Shown: piece after piece, positions 36,179 to 45,167 of the stretch
How the letters are laid out: each line of letters opens with the position of its first letter
Numbering within the stretch: the first letter of the stretch is position 1
NCBI RefSeq assembly: GCF_014490665.1
Contig: NZ_CP061038.1
Location: forward strand, 4,300,501-4,364,500
Origin: Sphingomonas alpina
Lineage (GTDB): Bacteria; Pseudomonadota; Alphaproteobacteria; Sphingomonadales; Sphingomonadaceae
Length of the DNA stretch: 64,000 bases
Reading direction: 5' to 3'
The notes under the pieces: generated by a model
What the model was told of the DNA's origin: nothing
The model's database searches: none
What the model saw: the letters and a program-made list of their open reading frames with translations, nothing else
Program-made: the position numbers and the translations under genes

Positions 36179-36477
36179 GCGCCTGGATCGAGCGCAGCGA
36201 CGGCATCGCCATCGCCGTTCGGGTCACGCCGCGATCGTCGCGCGAGAGTTTTGCCGCCGGCACGACGGAACATTTCGTCGCCCGGCTGACCGCCGCACCG
36301 GTCGAAGGCGCTGCCAACGCGGCGCTGATGCCGTTGGTGGCACAGGCCTTTCACGTGCCGAAACGCGCGGTCAGCCTGATTGCGGGCGATACCGCGCGAT
36401 TGAAGCGGCTGCATATCCGTGGCGACGTCACCACGCTGGCGGGAATTGCCGCCGCATTCTATGAGGCCGGGGCATGA
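36175..36477 (+). CDS. DUF167/YggU family protein
   Basis: A 100-residue cytosolic protein with the family core [34 protein letters not shown] and [19 protein letters not shown]. The GTG start at 36175 overlaps the YggT stop, and its own stop overlaps folD by 4 nt. Molecular function unknown across the family. Confidence 0.85.
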   Translation: MSAWIERSDGIAIAVRVTPRSSRESFAAGTTEHFVARLTAAPVEGAANAALMPLVAQAFHVPKRAVSLIAGDTARLKRLHIRGDVTTLAGIAAAFYEAGA

Positions 36478-37349
36478 GTGCAGAGATCATTGACGGCAAG
36501 GCATTTGCCGAAGCCTTTCGCGGGCGGCTCGCCGTCCAGGTCGCCGCCTTTGCCGCCGCTGCCAAGCGCGCGCCAGGGCTCGCCGTGGTGCTGGTCGGCG
36601 AAGATCCCGCATCCGCCGTCTATGTCCGGTCGAAGGGCAAGGCCACGCGCGCCGCCGGCATGGAAAGCTTCGAGCACCGACTGCCCGCCACCGTGGCGCA
36701 GGACGAACTGCTCGCTTTGGTCGATCGGCTCAATGCCGATCCGGCGGTCGACGGCATCCTCGTCCAGTTGCCGCTCCCCGGCCATATCGACGAGCGCGTG
36801 GTGATCACGCGGATCGACCCCGACAAGGATGTCGACGGCTTCCACCCGGTGAATGCCGGACGGCTCGCGACCGGGCTGGAGGGTTTCGTGCCCTGCACCC
36901 CGCTGGGTTGCCTGATGCTGCTCAAAGACCGGCTCGGTGATCTTGCCGGGCTCGACGCAGTGGTGATCGGGCGGTCGAACATCGTCGGCAAGCCGATGGC
37001 GCAATTGCTGCTCGGCGAAAGCTGCACCGTGACGATCGCACATTCGAAGACGCGCGACCTGTCGAGTGTGGTGCGCCGTGCCGACATTGTCGTCGCCGCG
37101 GTCGGGCGGCCACGCATGATCAAGGGCGAGTGGATCAAGCCCGGCGCGACAGTCATCGATGTCGGCATCAACCGCACCGAGGACGGCCTGGTCGGCGATG
37201 TCGATTTCGCCGGCGCGGCGAGCGTCGCCGGCGCGATCACGCCGGTGCCCGGCGGAGTCGGGCCAATGACCATCGCCGTGCTGCTGCGCAATACATTGGT
37301 ATCCGCGCATCGCAGGGCCAGCGTCCCTTACGAGAAGGGATCGCTGTGA
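36474..37349 (+). CDS. folD: bifunctional methylenetetrahydrofolate dehydrogenase/cyclohydrolase
   Basis: A 291-residue enzyme that interconverts 5,10-methylene- and 10-formyl-tetrahydrofolate with NADP. Motifs include [15 protein letters not shown] with the catalytic Lys, [13 protein letters not shown], the NADP-site [15 protein letters not shown] and [15 protein letters not shown]. Third gene of an overlap operon; starts in the yggU stop (ATGA) and shares a base with the next gene's start. Confidence 0.97.
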   Translation: MSAEIIDGKAFAEAFRGRLAVQVAAFAAAAKRAPGLAVVLVGEDPASAVYVRSKGKATRAAGMESFEHRLPATVAQDELLALVDRLNADPAVDGILVQLPLPGHIDERVVITRIDPDKDVDGFHPVNAGRLATGLEGFVPCTPLGCLMLLKDRLGDLAGLDAVVIGRSNIVGKPMAQLLLGESCTVTIAHSKTRDLSSVVRRADIVVAAVGRPRMIKGEWIKPGATVIDVGINRTEDGLVGDVDFAGAASVAGAITPVPGGVGPMTIAVLLRNTLVSAHRRASVPYEKGSL

Positions 37350-37954
37350 TGCTGCTCGCACTGCTCCTTGCCGCTGCCGCACCGGCCGTGACCGCCGTCG
37401 ATGCAGAACGCGCCTTTGCCGCCGCCGCGCAGACCGACGGGCAATGGACTGCGTTTCGCCGCTACGCGACCAAGGATGCGGTGATGTTCGTGCCGCACGT
37501 AGTGAAAGCGCAGGCGTTCCTGAAGGACCGCAAGGACCCGCCCAAGGCGATCGAGTGGTGGCCGACCGAAAGCTATATCTCGTGCGACGGGACACTCGCG
37601 GTCAATACCGGCGGATGGAAGCGGCCGGACGGCGCGGTCGGCTATTTCTCGACCGTGTGGCAACGCCAGCCCGATGGCGGCTGGAAATGGATCGTCGACG
37701 GCGGCGACGGGCTGACAACCTCACGCGATCGACCGGCCGAACCGAAGCTCGTCAAGCCCGACTGCACCACGAAGGCACTGCCGCTTCTCACCCTTGGCGC
37801 GCCCAAAAGCGACACGGGCCAGTCCGGAGATTCGACATTAGTCTGGTATTGGGCAGTCGAACCCGATCTGTCGCGTCGATTTTACGCGAAGATCTGGAAT
37901 GGGCATGATTTTGTACCGGTGATCGAAGACCATATCGCGGCATCGCCGCAATGA
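37349..37954 (+). CDS. exported NTF2/DUF4440-like protein of unknown function
   Basis: A 201-residue protein. A short signal peptide ([16 protein letters not shown]) precedes an NTF2-like domain: DAERAFAAAAQTDGQWTAFRRYA, PHVVKAQAFL, and a C-terminal half rich in Trp. Such domains bind small molecules or act as loosely conserved enzymes. ATG 37349 shares a base with the folD stop; the longer upstream frame is antisense-like read-through of folD and is rejected. Probably periplasmic. Confidence 0.7.
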   Translation: MLLALLLAAAAPAVTAVDAERAFAAAAQTDGQWTAFRRYATKDAVMFVPHVVKAQAFLKDRKDPPKAIEWWPTESYISCDGTLAVNTGGWKRPDGAVGYFSTVWQRQPDGGWKWIVDGGDGLTTSRDRPAEPKLVKPDCTTKALPLLTLGAPKSDTGQSGDSTLVWYWAVEPDLSRRFYAKIWNGHDFVPVIEDHIAASPQ

Positions 37955-38571
37955 TCGAACTCTTCGTCTCCTCATTGATCACGTTCTTCGTGGTGATCGA
38001 TCCACCAGGCTGTGCGCCGATCTATGCCGGGCTGTCGGCTGGCGCCGACCCGGCGCACCGCCGCGCAATGGCGATTCGTGCCGTGCTGGTCGCCGCTGGC
38101 ATCCTGCTGGTCTTTGCGCTGTTCGGCGAGGATCTGCTGCGCGGTCTCGGCATCAGCCTGGCCAGTTTCCGGATCGCAGGCGGCATCATGCTGTTCCTGA
38201 TCGCGCTGGAAATGGTGTTCGAGAAGCGCACCGAACGCCGCGAGGACCGCGCCGCCAAGGTCGCCGCGACGCCCGAGGTGGAGGATGTCTCGATCTTCCC
38301 GATGGCGATGCCGATGATCGCCGGACCGGGATCGATCGCCTCGGTGATGCTGCTGATGAGCAAGAATGAGGGCATCGAGCGCACGCTCGTCGTGCTCGGC
38401 GCGCTGGCAACGATCCTGTTGCTGACGCTTGTCGCCCTGCTCGCCGCCGGACCGATCATGCGCGTGCTCGGCGCGAAGATCGAGGCGGTGATCACCCGTC
38501 TGCTCGGCGTGCTGCTTGCGGCGCTGGCGGTTCAATTCGTGATCGACGGCATCCGCATCAGCCTGACCTGA
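37951..38571 (+). CDS. MarC family integral membrane protein
   Basis: A 206-residue, six-helix inner-membrane protein. Hallmarks are FFVVIDPPGCAPIYAGL at the N-terminus, GISLASFRIAGGIMLFLIALEM near residue 70 and FPMAMPMIAGPGSIASVML near residue 120. Once thought to be linked to multidrug resistance, the family's function is unproven. Last gene of the yggT-yggU-folD overlap operon (ATGA overlap). Confidence 0.88.
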   Translation: MIELFVSSLITFFVVIDPPGCAPIYAGLSAGADPAHRRAMAIRAVLVAAGILLVFALFGEDLLRGLGISLASFRIAGGIMLFLIALEMVFEKRTERREDRAAKVAATPEVEDVSIFPMAMPMIAGPGSIASVMLLMSKNEGIERTLVVLGALATILLLTLVALLAAGPIMRVLGAKIEAVITRLLGVLLAALAVQFVIDGIRISLT

Positions 38572-38610
38572 AGCCTCGATCTGAAGTGGATCGCCCGAGG
38601 AGAAACGGCC

Positions 38611-38635
38611 GCTTCGACAGGCTCCGGGCGAACGG
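38611..38635. repeat. fragment of a REP-like intergenic repeat
   Basis: GCTTCGACAGGCTCCGGGCG followed by AACGG resembles a short intergenic sequence I recall as common in sphingomonad genomes. It lies between convergent marC and the GT-C-like gene. Only one copy of this exact form is in the window, so the call relies on memory of the family. Confidence 0.4.
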
Positions 38636-38662
38636 AAGGAGCGAAGTCAGCGCTCCGGCCGC

Positions 38663-40450
38663 TTATTTGATCCGATACAGGCGGAAGGGCGATTTGGCCT
38701 GCAGCGGCAGCGGCTCAAGCCATGGCGGCATCTTGCGGTTGGCCAGCTGATCGTAGAATCCGCCCGGGTTGCGCGCGCGATAGACGGTCGATTCGGCCAT
38801 GTTCGGGCACACCAGCAACAACGTCGCGCCGTGCCGCTTTGCCGTGGCACGGAAATTCTCCGCCGAGCGCGAAAAGGCATGTTGCACGTCGAGGATCGCA
38901 TCGCCGTTGCGATGATAGGGGCCGGCCACCGCATTGTGATGCGTCGTCGCGATCAGTCGCGGCCCGAGATCGACAAAGGTGAAGATGGTCTGCGGAGGGT
39001 AGCGATCGAGCCCCTTCATCGCCGGAATCGTCATGCACAGGCCGGTCGAGCGGTTGACCACATTGGTGCGCGGACTGGGCCGGTCGATCGGCAGATATTT
39101 GATCGCGAAGCCGGCGAACATGCCCGACACCGCCATGAAACCGATCACCGTGCCGAACACGCGCACCAGCATCCGGTCATGTCCCAAGGTCCAGCCGAGG
39201 AGGATCCAGGCCAAAGCGACCGCGCCGGGCACCGCCAGCAGCTGGGCCGCCGGGCCAGCGCGCGCCTGCCACAGCAGCATCAGGCCGGCAAAGGTCGAGA
39301 ACATCAGCACCGGCACCCAGCCGTTGATGCTGATGTCGTTGCGCGCGCGCCAGGTCGCGAACGCCGCGCCGATGATGCCGATCACCGGCAAGGTGACGAT
39401 CGGAAAGGCCATGCGGAACGGATGCTTGTAGATCGGCCGCGCTTCACGGACATTGTCGAGCCAGGTGCGGGCGAGTTCGGGCGATACCTGTTCGGGGCGC
39501 CCAAGGCATTGCGGAAACAGCAATGCGAAACCGGTCGCGATCACCGCACCCGCCACCACGGCGAGCGCAAGCCGCGCCCAGCGCTGTTCCGGGCTCAATC
39601 GCGCGAGCAGGAACAACAGGCCGCCGCCGACCACCATCACGCTCAGCCACACCGGTGTCAGCGCATCGCAGCGCATCACCTGGTTGGCGTTCGACGCGAA
39701 CAGCACGAAGCCGATCCCGCACCCGCCGGCGAGCGTCAGACCATAGACGCCGAGCCGTGCCGCCTCCGTCCGGTCCCACACCCAGCGCAGCGCGATGATC
39801 GCGCCCGCCATCGCCGCATAGGGCAGCAATTCGAGCCCGATGTTGAGCGACACCGCGCTGGTCACGCCGACGATCGCGCCGCCGCGCGCCTTTTTGGGGT
39901 CGGCCAGGCCCGCAACGGTCAGGCTGAGCATGGCGAGCTGCCAGCCATGATGGTCGATGCGGTCGGGCATGAACATCAGCATCGTCGCGGTGCAGCCGAG
40001 CAGGAAGACGATCGCCAGCGGCCAGGCGACCGGACTGACCAGCCGTCGCGCGGTCGCGGCAAGCCCGATCATCGCGAAGCTAAGCGGCAGCAGCGGCGCG
40101 ATGCCGCAGGCCAGCCGTTCCGCCTCCGGCACGCCGACGAACGGGCGCAGGATCAGGATCAGCCCGGCGATCGGCAAATCGACGATCCGGCTCCAATGAA
40201 TATCGAACCCGCCCGGGGGATTGAGCCGGTACTGGCGCAGATCGTACCAGCCCTGCCCGTCAAGCAGCGCACGCACCTGCATCAGCCGCATATTGTCGTC
40301 GGTGTCGCCCAGCGACAGCCACTGGATCGAATTCCAGCGGTCGAATACGAAATAGGCAAGGATCACGATCCAGGCGATCAGGGTCAGCCGCATCCAGTTG
40401 CGGTCGATCTCATCGCGCAGTTCGATGCTGGATTTGGATATGTCGCTCAA
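38663..40450 (-). CDS. GT-C-like polytopic membrane protein
   Basis: A 595-residue protein with about 11-12 hydrophobic helices and a soluble C-terminal domain of ~130 residues. The first loop has DTDDNMRLMQVRALLDGQGW and a following Asp/His-rich stretch (DIHWSRIVD), reminiscent of the acidic catalytic loop of GT-C lipid-linked sugar transferases. Start is TTG 40450 with AGGGA upstream. It lies beside GtrA, a methyltransferase and a GT2 gene, supporting a cell-surface glycosylation role. Donor and acceptor unknown. Confidence 0.65.
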   Translation of the reverse strand: MSDISKSSIELRDEIDRNWMRLTLIAWIVILAYFVFDRWNSIQWLSLGDTDDNMRLMQVRALLDGQGWYDLRQYRLNPPGGFDIHWSRIVDLPIAGLILILRPFVGVPEAERLACGIAPLLPLSFAMIGLAATARRLVSPVAWPLAIVFLLGCTATMLMFMPDRIDHHGWQLAMLSLTVAGLADPKKARGGAIVGVTSAVSLNIGLELLPYAAMAGAIIALRWVWDRTEAARLGVYGLTLAGGCGIGFVLFASNANQVMRCDALTPVWLSVMVVGGGLLFLLARLSPEQRWARLALAVVAGAVIATGFALLFPQCLGRPEQVSPELARTWLDNVREARPIYKHPFRMAFPIVTLPVIGIIGAAFATWRARNDISINGWVPVLMFSTFAGLMLLWQARAGPAAQLLAVPGAVALAWILLGWTLGHDRMLVRVFGTVIGFMAVSGMFAGFAIKYLPIDRPSPRTNVVNRSTGLCMTIPAMKGLDRYPPQTIFTFVDLGPRLIATTHHNAVAGPYHRNGDAILDVQHAFSRSAENFRATAKRHGATLLLVCPNMAESTVYRARNPGGFYDQLANRKMPPWLEPLPLQAKSPFRLYRIK

Positions 40451-40508
40451 AATGCTTCCCTCGCCTTGACTCGCGCTCTACTGCGGCGCGCGTAAAGGGC
40501 AAGGCAGC

Positions 40509-40970
40509 GTGACAGCGATTATCAAACGTTTCGAGATGTGGCGTTCGAGTGGCATGCTCGGTCAGCTGATCCGCTTCGGCATTGCCGGGGGGATTTCGAC
40601 CGTCATCTATTCGGCGGTCTATCTGCCGCTGGCAACCTGGGTGTTCCCGCACGACGAAGCGGTGTTCGCCGTCCCCTTCGCCTTTGCCGTGGCGGTGACG
40701 GCGGGGTTTTTCCTGCACAGCGCGTGGAGCTTCAAGGGGCATGGCACGCGCGACACGAGCGGGCGCCAGCATCTGAAGTTCCTCGTCGTGCAGGGCTTCG
40801 GCCTCGCACTCAACGCCTTGTTCACCTGGGTGCTCACCGGGCCGCTGCATCAGGCCGCATGGGTGCCGTTGATCCCCGTCGTGCTGATCACGCCGCTCGC
40901 GACCTTCGCGCTCAACCGGCAATGGGTTTTCGGGGGTCCATCGACTGATATGGTCAAGAAGCATGGATAG
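40509..40970 (+). CDS. GtrA family membrane protein
   Basis: A 153-residue, four-helix protein (LIRFGIAGGISTVIYSAVYLP; FALNRQWVFGG near the C-terminus are family signatures). GtrA-like proteins are proposed flippases for undecaprenyl-phosphate-glucose made by GtrB-type GT2 enzymes; a GT2 of that type lies 0.85 kb downstream on the other strand. Starts at GTG 40509 and overlaps the methyltransferase by 8 nt. Confidence 0.85.
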   Translation: MTAIIKRFEMWRSSGMLGQLIRFGIAGGISTVIYSAVYLPLATWVFPHDEAVFAVPFAFAVAVTAGFFLHSAWSFKGHGTRDTSGRQHLKFLVVQGFGLALNALFTWVLTGPLHQAAWVPLIPVVLITPLATFALNRQWVFGGPSTDMVKKHG

Positions 40971-41694
40971 AATCGTCTACGACCGCATGGCGGCGCATGA
41001 TTCGACGCATTGGTGGTACCGGGCGCGACGCGATATCCTGGCCGACTATCTGACTCGCGAGGGCAATCTGCCCGCCCGGGCGCGCATCCTCGAGATCGGC
41101 TGCGGCACGGGGCACAATCTGCCGATGCTCGCCAGTTTCGGCAGCGTCGATGCGATCGAGATCGATCCCGCCGCGCGCGACATCGCCAGCCTCAGGCTCG
41201 GGCGCGAGGTCAGCGCGGCACCGTTGCCGATCCTGCCCGGAGTCGAACGCGGTGCGTACGACCTGATCGCGGTGCTCGACGTGGTCGAGCATATCGAGGA
41301 CGACGTCGCGGCGCTGCAGGCGATGGCGACCTGCCTGAAACCCGGTGGCAAGATCCTGATCACGGTGCCCGCGCACCAATGGCTGTGGAGTGCGCATGAC
41401 GTGGTGAACCATCACCACCGGCGCTATTCCAAGGGCACGCTGATCGCGGCGATCCGCAAGGCGGGGCTCGAACCGCGCAAGCTCGGCTATTTCAACTCGC
41501 TGCTCTTTCCGCTCGCGGCTGCAGCCCGGCTGCTCGGCCGGCTGACCGGACGCGACGACAGCGATGATTCGCCGCCGCCCAAGCCGGTCAATGCATTGTT
41601 CGAGGTGATCTTCCGACTGGAACGCCACCTGGTCGGGCGCGTACCGATGACGCCGGGCGTGTCGATCATCACGCTGGCGGCACCAAAGGCTTAG
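40963..41694 (+). CDS. class I SAM-dependent methyltransferase
   Basis: A 243-residue methyltransferase. Motif I is ARILEIGCGTGHNLPMLASF (residues ~42-61), followed by DAIEIDPAARD and the post-motif DLIAVLDVVEHIEDD. The N-terminus MDRIVYDRMAAHDSTHWWYRAR resembles methyltransferases found in polysaccharide and polyprenyl-glycan clusters. Substrate unknown; overlap with gtrA suggests a lipid-linked sugar context. Confidence 0.85.
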   Translation: MDRIVYDRMAAHDSTHWWYRARRDILADYLTREGNLPARARILEIGCGTGHNLPMLASFGSVDAIEIDPAARDIASLRLGREVSAAPLPILPGVERGAYDLIAVLDVVEHIEDDVAALQAMATCLKPGGKILITVPAHQWLWSAHDVVNHHHRRYSKGTLIAAIRKAGLEPRKLGYFNSLLFPLAAAARLLGRLTGRDDSDDSPPPKPVNALFEVIFRLERHLVGRVPMTPGVSIITLAAPKA

Positions 41695-41795
41695 AGCGGA
41701 TCAGATTCGATTGAACCATTGTCATCCCCGCTTTCGCGGGGATGACGGTGAGGAGCGCACCTAAAGTCATCTGACTCTCGAATTCGATCCAGTCA
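41695..41795. repeat. hairpin-bearing intergenic repeat between convergent genes
   Basis: Central 11-bp hairpin GTCATCCCCGC-TTTC-GCGGGGATGAC (41721-41746), flanked by imperfect outer arms (GGATCAGATTCGA at the left; TCGAATTCGATCC at the right). The ordered arms suggest a complete mobile or REP-type unit of about 100 bp. It separates the methyltransferase and GT2 genes and can serve as a terminator for both. Confidence 0.55.
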
Positions 41796-41823
41796 CACGC
41801 TTCCACGCATCAGCGCGGCCGGA

Positions 41824-42906
41824 TCAAACCTTGGCCCGGGGTTTCCGCGCGCGAGGCTTGGCCGGTACTGCACCACCTGCAGTGACGGGCGATACCAGCG
41901 CCTCGACCGGCCCCGGCGGCAACGCCGTCATACGCGCCTCGGCGCGATAGCCGAGCGTGGCGGTGCCCTGCACCGGCCCGGCGATATCCGACACGAGATA
42001 GAGCGGGCGGCGTTTCGATTCGACATAGAGCCGGCCGAGATATTCGCCGATCATGCCGAGCACGAACATCTGCACCGCACCCAGCAGCACCACGACCAGC
42101 ATGGTCGAGGTCCAGCCCTGCACCGCGCTGCCCGAGATGAAGCCGATCGCGATATAGACGAACAGCAACAACGACAGGCCGGTCAGCGCCAGGCCGACAT
42201 GGCTGGCGAAGCGCAGCGGCGCGGTCGAGAAACCGGTCACCGCGTCGAATGCGAGCCGCACCATCTTGCCGAATGGATAATTGGTCTCGCCGGCATGGCG
42301 CTCGGCGCGGTCGTAGAGGAACGGCACCTGGCGGAAACCGATCCACGCGACCATGCCGCGAATGAAGCGCGCCTGTTCGGGCAAGCTGAGAAATGCGTCG
42401 AGCGCCCTGCGGGTCATCAGGCGGAAATCGCCGGTATCGAGCGGAATCGGCGTGTCGGTCAGTCGGTCGAGCATGCGATAGAAGAGCGCCGCGGTCAGCT
42501 TTTTGAAGATCGTCTCGCCTTCGCGCTTGCGGCGCACGGCATAGACCACGTCGGCATCCTGCGCGATCATCGCCGCGCGCATCTCGACCAGCAGTTCGGG
42601 CGGGTCCTGCAGATCGGCATCGATGATCAGGATCTGCGCGCCGGCGCACAAATCGAGCCCGGCGGTCAGCGCGAGCTGATGACCATGGTTGCGCGACAGG
42701 TTGATCGCGACGAGATGCGCGTCAGCGGCGGCGAGGCGCTGCATCGCCGGCCAGCTGGCGTCGCGCGAACCGTCATTGATGAAGACGAGTTCGTAATCCT
42801 CGCCCACTGCAGCCTGCGCTGCAGCAGAAACGCGCGCATGGAGCAGGTCGAGGCAGGCCTCTTCATTGTAACAGGGAATGACGACGGAAAGGGCAGGACG
42901 GTTCAT
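41824..42906 (-). CDS. GT2 glycosyltransferase (GtrB/undecaprenyl-phosphate type)
   Basis: A 360-residue enzyme: an N-terminal GT-A domain (ALSVVIPCYNEEACLDLL; metal-site Asp residues in ILIIDADLQDPPEL; acceptor-side DTGDFRLMTRRALDAF) followed by two C-terminal membrane helices (residues ~230-300), typical of dolichol/undecaprenyl-phosphate sugar synthases. ATG 42906 directly precedes NRPALSVVIP; 41 upstream codons are rejected. The C-terminal tail is Pro/Arg/Lys-rich. Probably supplies lipid-linked sugar for the nearby GtrA and GT-C-like proteins. Confidence 0.87.
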   Translation of the reverse strand: MNRPALSVVIPCYNEEACLDLLHARVSAAAQAAVGEDYELVFINDGSRDASWPAMQRLAAADAHLVAINLSRNHGHQLALTAGLDLCAGAQILIIDADLQDPPELLVEMRAAMIAQDADVVYAVRRKREGETIFKKLTAALFYRMLDRLTDTPIPLDTGDFRLMTRRALDAFLSLPEQARFIRGMVAWIGFRQVPFLYDRAERHAGETNYPFGKMVRLAFDAVTGFSTAPLRFASHVGLALTGLSLLLFVYIAIGFISGSAVQGWTSTMLVVVLLGAVQMFVLGMIGEYLGRLYVESKRRPLYLVSDIAGPVQGTATLGYRAEARMTALPPGPVEALVSPVTAGGAVPAKPRARKPRAKV

Positions 42907-42990
42907 GCCGCCTTCTGTAACGGCTTCGTGCGCGCCCGTCATCGGCTTTGCGCCGGACGCCTCAAACGGGAAAGAGCGCAGGCCAAACGC

Positions 42991-43023
42991 AAAAGGGCCC
43001 GGGATTAGCATCCCGGGCCCCTT
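42991..43023 (-). terminator. intrinsic terminator of rpoZ
   Basis: On the minus strand, an 11-bp GC stem (43010-43020 with 42995-43005, core ATCCCGGGCCC, 4-nt loop) is followed by TTTT. It lies 27 nt after the rpoZ stop and before the GT2 gene. Confidence 0.8.
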
Positions 43024-43049
43024 GACCATCAGCGAACCGATCGTCGGGC

Positions 43050-43394
43050 TCAGCCCTCGTAATCGGCGCCCAGATTCTGGTTGCGCGGCGGCGCGGCGGC
43101 GGTGAGGCGCAGTGCCTCGGCCGATGCGGCGATGCTGCCAACGGCATCCGCCTCGTCCTCGTCATCGACCTGCACGCGCTGCAGACCCGAAATCACCGCT
43201 TCTTCGAGATGCGGTGGCTTGACGGTTTCCTCGGCGATCTCGCGCAGCGCGACGACCGGGTTCTTGTCGCGATCACGATCGATCGTGAGGTCGGCACCGC
43301 CCGAGATCTGACGCGCACGCTGTGCCGCGAACAGAACCAGGTCGAACCGATTGGAAATCTTGTCGACGCAATCTTCGACAGTGACGCGCGCCAT
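43050..43394 (-). CDS. rpoZ: DNA-directed RNA polymerase omega subunit
   Basis: A 114-residue protein. [20 protein letters not shown] is the conserved omega N-terminus, followed by [13 protein letters not shown] and [14 protein letters not shown]. Omega promotes assembly of the beta-prime subunit. The C-terminal ~50 residues are a less conserved acidic extension, normal for alphaproteobacteria. A clear terminator follows. In many genomes rpoZ sits by spoT; not here. Confidence 0.96.
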   Translation of the reverse strand: MARVTVEDCVDKISNRFDLVLFAAQRARQISGGADLTIDRDRDKNPVVALREIAEETVKPPHLEEAVISGLQRVQVDDEDEADAVGSIAASAEALRLTAAAPPRNQNLGADYEG

Positions 43395-43466
43395 GAACGG
43401 CTTTCCTTCGCTTTACGACGATGAGGTGAAGCGCCGCGATCTAAGGCGCCATCGGCCCAGAGTCAA

Positions 43467-43537
43467 GGAATCCGGCATTGGGGAATCCGGCATTGGGGAA
43501 TCCGGCATTGGGGAATCCGGCATTGGGGAATCCGGCT
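43467..43537. repeat. 15-bp tandem repeat upstream of PLD-like gene
   Basis: Four perfect copies of GGAATCCGGCATTGG (43467-43526) plus an 11-bp partial fifth. The unit length keeps the plus-strand frame open and would encode ESGIG repeats if translated. It lies between the rpoZ start and the conserved part of the phospholipase D-like gene, so it is either a leader/promoter-region repeat or an N-terminal peptide repeat. Confidence 0.9.
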
Positions 43538-43545
43538 TGCCCCTG

Positions 43546-44751
43546 GTGCGATCGGCCGCCATCACGTGCGGCGATGATCGCCCCCCCGAACAGCCGAGCT
43601 TTACCGTCGATGGCAACCAGCTGAAGATGCTGGATACCGGGCCGCGGCGGATCGAGGCGTTGATCGCCCTGATCGACGGCGCACGGCACAGTTTGCGGGT
43701 GCTGTATTATATCTATGTCGATGACGCCGCCGGCGCGCGGGTGCGTGATGCGCTGATCGCGGCGGCAGCGCGCGGCGTGGCGGTGTCGCTGATCGTCGAT
43801 GGGCTGGGCAGCGAACATGCCGCGCAACGCCATTTCTTCGCGCCGCTCGATGCGGCCGGCGTCACGGTGTGCCGTTTCGTGCCACGCTGGGGCCGGCGCT
43901 ATCTGCTGCGCAACCATCAGAAGCTCGCCCTCGCCGATGCGGAGATTCCACAGGCTGCGCGCGTCATCATCGGCGGGTTCAATATCCAGGACAGCTATTT
44001 CGGCACCCCGGCCGAACAGGCCTGGCGCGACCTGGGACTGCTGGTCGAGGGACCGGCGGCGACACGCCTCGCCGGTTATTTCGACGCCCTGGCGGCCTGG
44101 GCGAAGCGGCCCAAGGCCTCGATGCGCCGGTTGCGTCGCATGCTTACCGTGTGGAGCGAACCGCACGGCACGGCGCGCTGGCTGCTCGGCGGGCCGACGC
44201 GGCGGCTGTCGCCCTGGGCGCGCACGGTGCGGCGCGACATGCAGGGCGCATCGCGGTTCGACCTGATCGCCGGCTATTTCGCCCCCAACCCGGCGATGCT
44301 CACCCGACTCGACCGGGTCGGCAAGCGGGGGCTGGTGCGAATCGTGCTGCCTTCGAAGAACGACCATGGCGCTTCGATCTGGGCTTCGCGCTTCACCTAT
44401 GCCGGACTGTTGCGCAAACGCGTGCAGATCTACGAATATCTGACCACCAAGCTCCACACCAAGCTCTTCGTGATCGATGACGTGACCTATGTCGGATCGG
44501 CCAATTTCGACATTCGCAGCATGTTTCTGAACCTGGAGATCATGCTGCGGATCGACGATGCCGCCTTCGCCGCACACGCCCGCGCCTATGTCGATGGCGA
44601 AATCGCCGAATCCGAGGCGATCACGTCTGCGCTGTACAAGGCGCGCACCACACCCTGGCTGCGGGTCAAGCAGGCCGCCGCCTATTTCGTGATGGCAGTG
44701 CTCGATTATAACGTGACGCGGCGGCTCAACTTCGGCCGGGAGGGGCGTTAG
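43546..44751 (+). CDS. phospholipase D/cardiolipin synthase-like protein
   Basis: About 401 residues with two HKD motifs: HQKLALADAE (first) and HTKLFVIDDVTYVGSANFDIRS (second), the hallmark of the PLD superfamily. No N-terminal membrane helices are evident, unlike full cardiolipin synthases, though MLDTGPRRIEALIALIDGAR matches that family's start region. The start is uncertain: the frame is open to 43351 through the tandem repeat, but GTG 43546 avoids overlap with rpoZ and begins near conserved sequence. Likely acts on phospholipids at the inner membrane. Confidence 0.82.
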   Translation: MRSAAITCGDDRPPEQPSFTVDGNQLKMLDTGPRRIEALIALIDGARHSLRVLYYIYVDDAAGARVRDALIAAAARGVAVSLIVDGLGSEHAAQRHFFAPLDAAGVTVCRFVPRWGRRYLLRNHQKLALADAEIPQAARVIIGGFNIQDSYFGTPAEQAWRDLGLLVEGPAATRLAGYFDALAAWAKRPKASMRRLRRMLTVWSEPHGTARWLLGGPTRRLSPWARTVRRDMQGASRFDLIAGYFAPNPAMLTRLDRVGKRGLVRIVLPSKNDHGASIWASRFTYAGLLRKRVQIYEYLTTKLHTKLFVIDDVTYVGSANFDIRSMFLNLEIMLRIDDAAFAAHARAYVDGEIAESEAITSALYKARTTPWLRVKQAAAYFVMAVLDYNVTRRLNFGREGR

Positions 44752-44761
44752 CCAGAACGCT

Positions 44762-45163
44762 CTAGACGTCGCTGCGTGCGCGAAAATCCAGGCTCAGCGA
44801 GTTGATGCAGTACCGCAATCCGGTCGGCGGCGGGCCGTCGGGGAAAACATGGCCGAGATGGCCGTCGCATTTCGCACAGCGCGCCTCGATCCGCGTCATG
44901 CCGTGGCTGACGTCACGATGCTCAGTGACATGCTCCGCGGCGAGCGGCCGGGTGAAACTCGGCCAGCCCGACCCCGAATCATATTTGTCCGCGCTGTCGA
45001 ACAGCGGCGTCGCGCAGCCGCCGCAGCGATACACGCCGTCCGCCTTGTTGTGATTGTAGCGGCCGGAAAAGGCCGGTTCGGTCCCGGCCTCGCGCAGGAC
45101 ATGATATTGTTCGGGCGACAGCTTCTTGCGCCACTCGCCTTCGGACAGGGTCAGATGATCCAT
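44762..45163 (-). CDS. msrB: peptide-methionine (R)-S-oxide reductase
   Basis: A 133-residue enzyme that repairs methionine R-sulfoxide in proteins. Zinc ligands are CGGC and CAKC; the catalytic Cys is in [12 protein letters not shown] near the C-terminus; [12 protein letters not shown] is conserved. ATG 45163 ([15 protein letters not shown]) is the normal start; the 24-codon upstream extension is rejected. It is separated by only 4 nt from the stop of the FAD gene upstream, so may be cotranscribed with it. Confidence 0.95.
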   Translation of the reverse strand: MDHLTLSEGEWRKKLSPEQYHVLREAGTEPAFSGRYNHNKADGVYRCGGCATPLFDSADKYDSGSGWPSFTRPLAAEHVTEHRDVSHGMTRIEARCAKCDGHLGHVFPDGPPPTGLRYCINSLSLDFRARSDV

Positions 45164-45167
45164 CGGG

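Noticed and set aside
38831..40495. 554-codon plus-strand frame opposite the GT-C-like gene
   Set aside because: Low-complexity Arg/His/Gln-rich translation without family features; an antisense shadow of a GC-rich membrane-protein gene.
43467..43537. CRISPR-like array
   Set aside because: Units are 15 bp and directly adjacent with no spacers; it is a simple tandem repeat.
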